NCBI GenBank assembly: GCA_045617925.1
Contig: JAZLJR010000022.1
Coordinates: 1 to 8,048, forward strand
DNA length: 8,048 nucleotides
Origin: CALELF01 sp045617925
Lineage (GTDB): Bacteria > Synergistota > Synergistia > Synergistales > Synergistaceae
Direction of reading: 5' to 3'
The notes beneath the pieces are model-generated. The model saw only the letters and a list, made by a program, of their open reading frames with translations, did not search any database and was not told where the DNA came from. This document shows, one piece after another, positions 5,801 to 8,048 of the stretch. A program made the position numbers and the translations under genes. Each line of letters opens with the position of its first letter. The first letter of the stretch is position 1.

Positions 5801-5829
5801 ATAATAGCATAAAACAAGCCTTTAGGCAA
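5801..5829 (-). promoter_or_regulatory. Sigma-A promoter for efp
   Basis: Read on the minus strand: -35 TTGCCT (5824-5829), 17-bp spacer, -10 TATTAT (5801-5806) preceded by TGC, giving an extended -10. The leader is about 40 nt. Upstream of the -35 (5830-5856) is an almost pure A/T stretch that could act as an UP element. Confidence 0.7.
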
Positions 5830-5860
5830 CAAATTTAAAGTAATTTATAAAATATTTGGC

Positions 5861-5917
5861 AAAAAAAAATAGCCAAAGAAAGTACACAAGACATAAAGCC
5901 TAAGTCTTCTTTGGCTA
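5861..5917 (-). terminator. Intrinsic terminator of the IMP cyclohydrolase gene
   Basis: A perfect 11-bp inverted repeat TAGCCAAAGAA/TTCTTTGGCTA (5870-5880 and 5907-5917) is followed on the minus strand by a run of nine T (5861-5869). It begins 7 bp after the stop of the gene at 5924. The plus strand has no T-run after the stem, so it acts on the minus strand only. It separates that gene from the efp promoter. Confidence 0.9.
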
Positions 5918-5923
5918 AAAATT

Positions 5924-6649
5924 TTAGCAATTTTTGTTGATTATTTTTGTTTGAATTTCAGCTGTTTTTAAGTTCCTTTTGCAAACAAAAAGTGAAATTT
6001 TATTATCAAAATTCAGGGATCCCCAAATTTCGTCTGCAAATTCACCAAGCTCCTGTGGTATTGTCACCTTTATTGGCTCGCCTTCAAATGAGGGCAAAGG
6101 ATTACCATCCGTCTTGTATGTGCTTATAAAGTGCCCCTCTCCTGCATGCGGTGCATAAGCAAAATTAAATCTATTGCAAGACGTTCCCTTATCATCACTT
6201 GACTTCAAAATGTTTATTTTATATGAGAAAGCCCCATTTGCAAATGAAAGTAACGCGCTAATGCGCGGTGTCCAGTTTGGTGCATCTGGCTCAAATTGGC
6301 GCGTCGTCAAGGCTCCTTCAAAGTGATAACCTTTAGGTGCAAGCTCCACTATCGTGTCTGTTTGGTCACCGTTTGTGATAACTATGTTATCATTGCCACA
6401 TGGGCAACCAAATTTTGCCATCGCACGGTAGATTATCAAACTTGGATCCTGCACAAGGGATTCATCATAGGCTTGTGTATATAGCCCATCAGGCTTTTCC
6501 ACAAAAATTCTATTCCTGCTGTTTGCACTGCGCCCCATGATGAAATAAGCTGCCATTGCACTCGCTCCATCTGCTGAAGTGCCAACAATTATGCCACGCC
6601 CAGGATATGGATTACCATTCAATAAATCTTTAATTTTTATGCTTTCCAT
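5924..6649 (-). CDS. IMP cyclohydrolase, PurO-like (IMP_cyclohyd family)
   Basis: Predicted to close the purine ring of FAICAR to give IMP, the last step of de novo purine synthesis. Start chosen at the ATG at 6647-6649 because TGAGG (6658-6662) lies 8 nt upstream; the ATG at 6667 would add six residues and has no ribosome binding site. 241 residues. Seen: PYPGRGIIVG (14-23), YFIMGRSANSRNRIF (35-49), ITNGDQTD (91-98), FEPDAPNWTPRISALL (119-134), HAGEGHFISTYKTDGNPLPSF (168-188). These are the pattern I associate with the PF07826 family, first described in archaea as PurO and found in some Clostridia-like bacteria beside a separate AICAR formyltransferase. No such partner or purH is in the window. 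It is monocistronic, with its own promoter and terminator, and divergent from the DUF3084-like gene. Confidence 0.85.
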   Translation of the reverse strand: MESIKIKDLLNGNPYPGRGIIVGTSADGASAMAAYFIMGRSANSRNRIFVEKPDGLYTQAYDESLVQDPSLIIYRAMAKFGCPCGNDNIVITNGDQTDTIVELAPKGYHFEGALTTRQFEPDAPNWTPRISALLSFANGAFSYKINILKSSDDKGTSCNRFNFAYAPHAGEGHFISTYKTDGNPLPSFEGEPIKVTIPQELGEFADEIWGSLNFDNKISLFVCKRNLKTAEIQTKIINKNC

Positions 6650-6657
6650 TATTTTCG

Positions 6658-6662
6658 CCTCA
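6658..6662 (-). promoter_or_regulatory. Ribosome binding site deciding the IMP cyclohydrolase start
   Basis: TGAGG 8 nt before the ATG at 6649. It lies inside the coding sequence that would result from the upstream ATG at 6667, which itself is preceded only by an A/T-rich stretch with no purine-rich site. This favours the shorter 241-residue protein. Confidence 0.65.
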
Positions 6663-6697
6663 CTCATAATCTGTTTTTTTGTTAAAAAACAATTGTT

Positions 6698-6727
6698 ATT
6701 CTAGCATAAATTATAATTTTATGTTAA
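6698..6727 (-). promoter_or_regulatory. Promoter for the IMP cyclohydrolase gene
   Basis: Minus strand: -35 TTAACA (6722-6727), 18-bp spacer, -10 TAGAAT (6698-6703) preceded by TGC (extended -10). Five of six bases match the consensus in each box. A perfect 10-bp palindrome AACAATTGTT (6688-6697) covers the predicted start site and could be an operator. It overlaps the plus-strand promoter. Confidence 0.55.
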
Positions 6728-6730
6728 AAT
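6702..6730 (+). promoter_or_regulatory. Candidate promoter for the DUF3084-like gene
   Basis: Plus strand: -10 TAAAAT (6725-6730) preceded by TGT, an extended -10; the -35 at 17-bp spacing is only TAGCAT (6702-6707), which is weak. The leader would be about 28 nt. It overlaps the divergent promoter on the other strand, so the two could compete. A/T richness makes chance matches likely. Confidence 0.4.
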
Positions 6731-6764
6731 ACGCAGAATTATTTACCGAGTGAGGGGAAACACA

Positions 6765-7859
6765 ATGTTTGAAACTGTAAAAGAATTAAATTGGACGCTG
6801 TTGGTATCGTTAATTGTGCTTAGCGCACTCGTTTCCTATGCAGCGGACAGAATAGGACAAAATTGTGGAAAGAAGAAAATTTCCATCGGAAAACTGCGTC
6901 CTAAATATACATCTCGCATTATTTCTGCGGTTAGTGGTATGTTAATCGCAATAGTGACGGTCGCACTCTTGGCAGCAGCATCAACAGAGGTGCGCACTGC
7001 TATTTTTTCTATGAAATTTGTGCAACGTGAAATTGCCAAACTCACACTTGATTTAGAAAAAAATCGCCATACTCTGGATGTCACAAAATCGGAGCTATTT
7101 GAAAGCAACAAGCTACTCGCAGAAAAGCAAACAGACCTAGCGGATCTTTCACGAGAAATTAACGTAAAACAAAAAGAAAATGACGAAATTACCGCCCTAA
7201 ACAAAACACTAAAAGAACAAACAGAAAAATTAAAGGGCACACTAGGAAAGGTTAGATCGGGGAAAATTGCAACATTTAGTGGCGAAGTATTAGCACAAGG
7301 CACAATCACAAGCGCAAGTGCTGGTGCTATCAATAATCTTATCGCTGCATTGAAAAATCAGGCACGACACATGATTGCAGAAAGAACCGGCACAAATTTG
7401 GACAAGGTTCCTGCTCCAAATGTTTCCCCAGCTTCTATCCAAGCTTTAAAAAGCACCTTGGCAAAAAATTCTGGCAAACGCTTTTATGCAAGGCTCATTG
7501 CACAAGACAACTTTGTTTCTGGTGAAGCGCTCGATGCAAAAATTGTTTCCAACCGTTCAAACTTAATCTATCGTGACGGTGCTACACTAAAAACCTTGAA
7601 ATTCGCTCCTGCAACTCAACGTCAAAAAGCGGAAAGCGTAATCTACTCAAACTTAAAGGAGCTAAACAAGTCAGCTGCATTAAAGGGCGTTTTACGTGAC
7701 CCTATCACGGGAAACATAGGCACGCTTGACAGTGAAAACCTCTTTGAAGTGCTAGAAAAAATCGCAGGAAACGACAAAGAGACAACTCTTTTTGTAGTTG
7801 CTGACAGTGATACCTACACAGAAGGTCCTCTAAAAATAATTCTCCAAGTTAAGGAATAA
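6765..7859 (+). CDS. DUF3084-like membrane protein with two TM helices and a coiled coil
   Basis: Start chosen at the ATG at 6765 with GAGGGG at 6752-6757 (7-nt spacing); the in-frame GTG at 6750 overlaps that site. 364 residues. Seen in order: TM1 (about 10-27), a short basic loop (DRIGQNCGKKKISIGKLRPKYTSR, about 28-51), TM2 (about 52-73), a long heptad-like coiled coil (about 86-163, rich in Lys/Glu/Leu), and a C-terminal globular region (about 165-364). The DRIG...LRPKYTSR segment followed by a second TM matches my memory of DUF3084 proteins, found in cyanobacteria and Negativicutes. The biochemical role is not known to me; the layout suggests an inner-membrane protein with a large soluble part, perhaps an envelope-organising scaffold. 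It is monocistronic, with a strong terminator right after. Confidence 0.78.
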   Translation: MFETVKELNWTLLVSLIVLSALVSYAADRIGQNCGKKKISIGKLRPKYTSRIISAVSGMLIAIVTVALLAAASTEVRTAIFSMKFVQREIAKLTLDLEKNRHTLDVTKSELFESNKLLAEKQTDLADLSREINVKQKENDEITALNKTLKEQTEKLKGTLGKVRSGKIATFSGEVLAQGTITSASAGAINNLIAALKNQARHMIAERTGTNLDKVPAPNVSPASIQALKSTLAKNSGKRFYARLIAQDNFVSGEALDAKIVSNRSNLIYRDGATLKTLKFAPATQRQKAESVIYSNLKELNKSAALKGVLRDPITGNIGTLDSENLFEVLEKIAGNDKETTLFVVADSDTYTEGPLKIILQVKE

Positions 7860-7869
7860 AATAGCAAAC

Positions 7870-7900
7870 AAAAAGACCACCCAAATGGGTGGTCTTTTTT
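7870..7900. terminator. Bidirectional intrinsic terminator between the DUF3084-like gene and dut
   Basis: A 13-bp stem (7870-7882 and 7887-7899) with a GACCACCC/GGGTGGTC core and AAAT loop, followed by a T-run on the plus strand and, because of the A-run on its left side, a T-run on the minus strand too. It lies 10 bp after the DUF3084-like stop and 11 bp after the dut stop on the other strand. Confidence 0.95.
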
Positions 7901-7910
7901 CGTATCAAAA

Positions 7911-8048
7911 TTATTTCACGCCGGTTGAACCAAAGCCTCCTGCACCGCGTTCCGTTTCGTTTATTTCTTCAACCTGCACAAGGTTAGCTTTTGTTACCGT
8001 TGCAAAAACAATCTGCGCTATTCTGTCACCAACATGGACTGTAAAAGG
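7911..8048 (-). CDS. dut: dUTP diphosphatase, C-terminal fragment (cut by window edge)
   Basis: Hydrolyses dUTP to dUMP and pyrophosphate, keeping uracil out of DNA and feeding dTMP synthesis. Only the last 45 residues and the TAA stop (7911-7913) are in the window; the reading frame stays open to the edge, so the gene continues beyond 8048. Seen: GDRIAQIVF, a conserved motif of trimeric dUTPases, then VEEINETERGAGGFGSTG, the C-terminal glycine-rich motif V that closes over the active site and contacts the phosphates. Convergent with the DUF3084-like gene and sharing its terminator. Confidence 0.95.
   Translation of the reverse strand, partial: PFTVHVGDRIAQIVFATVTKANLVQVEEINETERGAGGFGSTGVK

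Noticed and set aside
6836..7333. 165-residue open frame on the minus strand inside the DUF3084-like gene
   Set aside because: Antisense shadow with low-complexity Ser/Phe-rich translation, no ribosome binding site, and the plus-strand frame has clear TM and coiled-coil structure.

Overview
The window is a compact, low-GC, protein-coding stretch typical of a Bacillota (Firmicutes) chromosome. I infer a Negativicutes-like diderm, with moderate confidence. Supporting points are an Asp23/Gls24-family gene just upstream of nusB, a CD1247-type zinc-ribbon protein, strong AGGAGG/GAGGGG ribosome binding sites, a PyrB+PyrI pair, and a DUF3084-like membrane/coiled-coil protein (a family I associate with cyanobacteria and Negativicutes). 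No transposase, CRISPR array, rRNA or tRNA is visible.

Layout. (1) 48-1392, plus strand: pyrB-pyrI, the catalytic and zinc-binding regulatory chains of aspartate carbamoyltransferase, separated by 1 nt. (2) 1409-1733, plus strand: a consensus sigma-A promoter driving an unrecognised 84-residue exported cysteine-containing protein. It is followed by a hairpin and a 19-bp bidirectional terminator (1850-1889). (3) 5754 down to 1922, minus strand: efp, a CD1247-type zinc-ribbon gene with a cysteine-rich acidic insert, asp23, a two-TM protein, nusB and xseA. This looks like one transcript starting at a good promoter (5801-5829). A 110-bp nested-palindrome element (5064-5173) interrupts it between efp and the zinc-ribbon gene. 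(4) 6649-5924, minus strand: an archaeal-type (PurO-like) IMP cyclohydrolase with its own intrinsic terminator. (5) 6765-7859, plus strand: the DUF3084-like protein, divergent from the cyclohydrolase, with overlapping promoters between them. (6) 7911-8048, minus strand: the 3' end of dut, sharing a bidirectional terminator with the DUF3084-like gene.

The genes are mostly housekeeping: pyrimidine synthesis (pyrBI), purine synthesis (PurO-like), nucleotide hygiene (dut), DNA repair (xseA), transcription antitermination (nusB), translation (efp) and envelope biology (asp23, its two-TM neighbour and the DUF3084-like protein). I see no clear novel multi-gene system. The points most worth a second look are the Arg at the EF-P modification position, the CxxC-rich insert, the small exported Cys protein with its near-ideal promoter, the palindromic element, and the Asp23/two-TM pair. 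There is no gene-free stretch longer than 300 bases.
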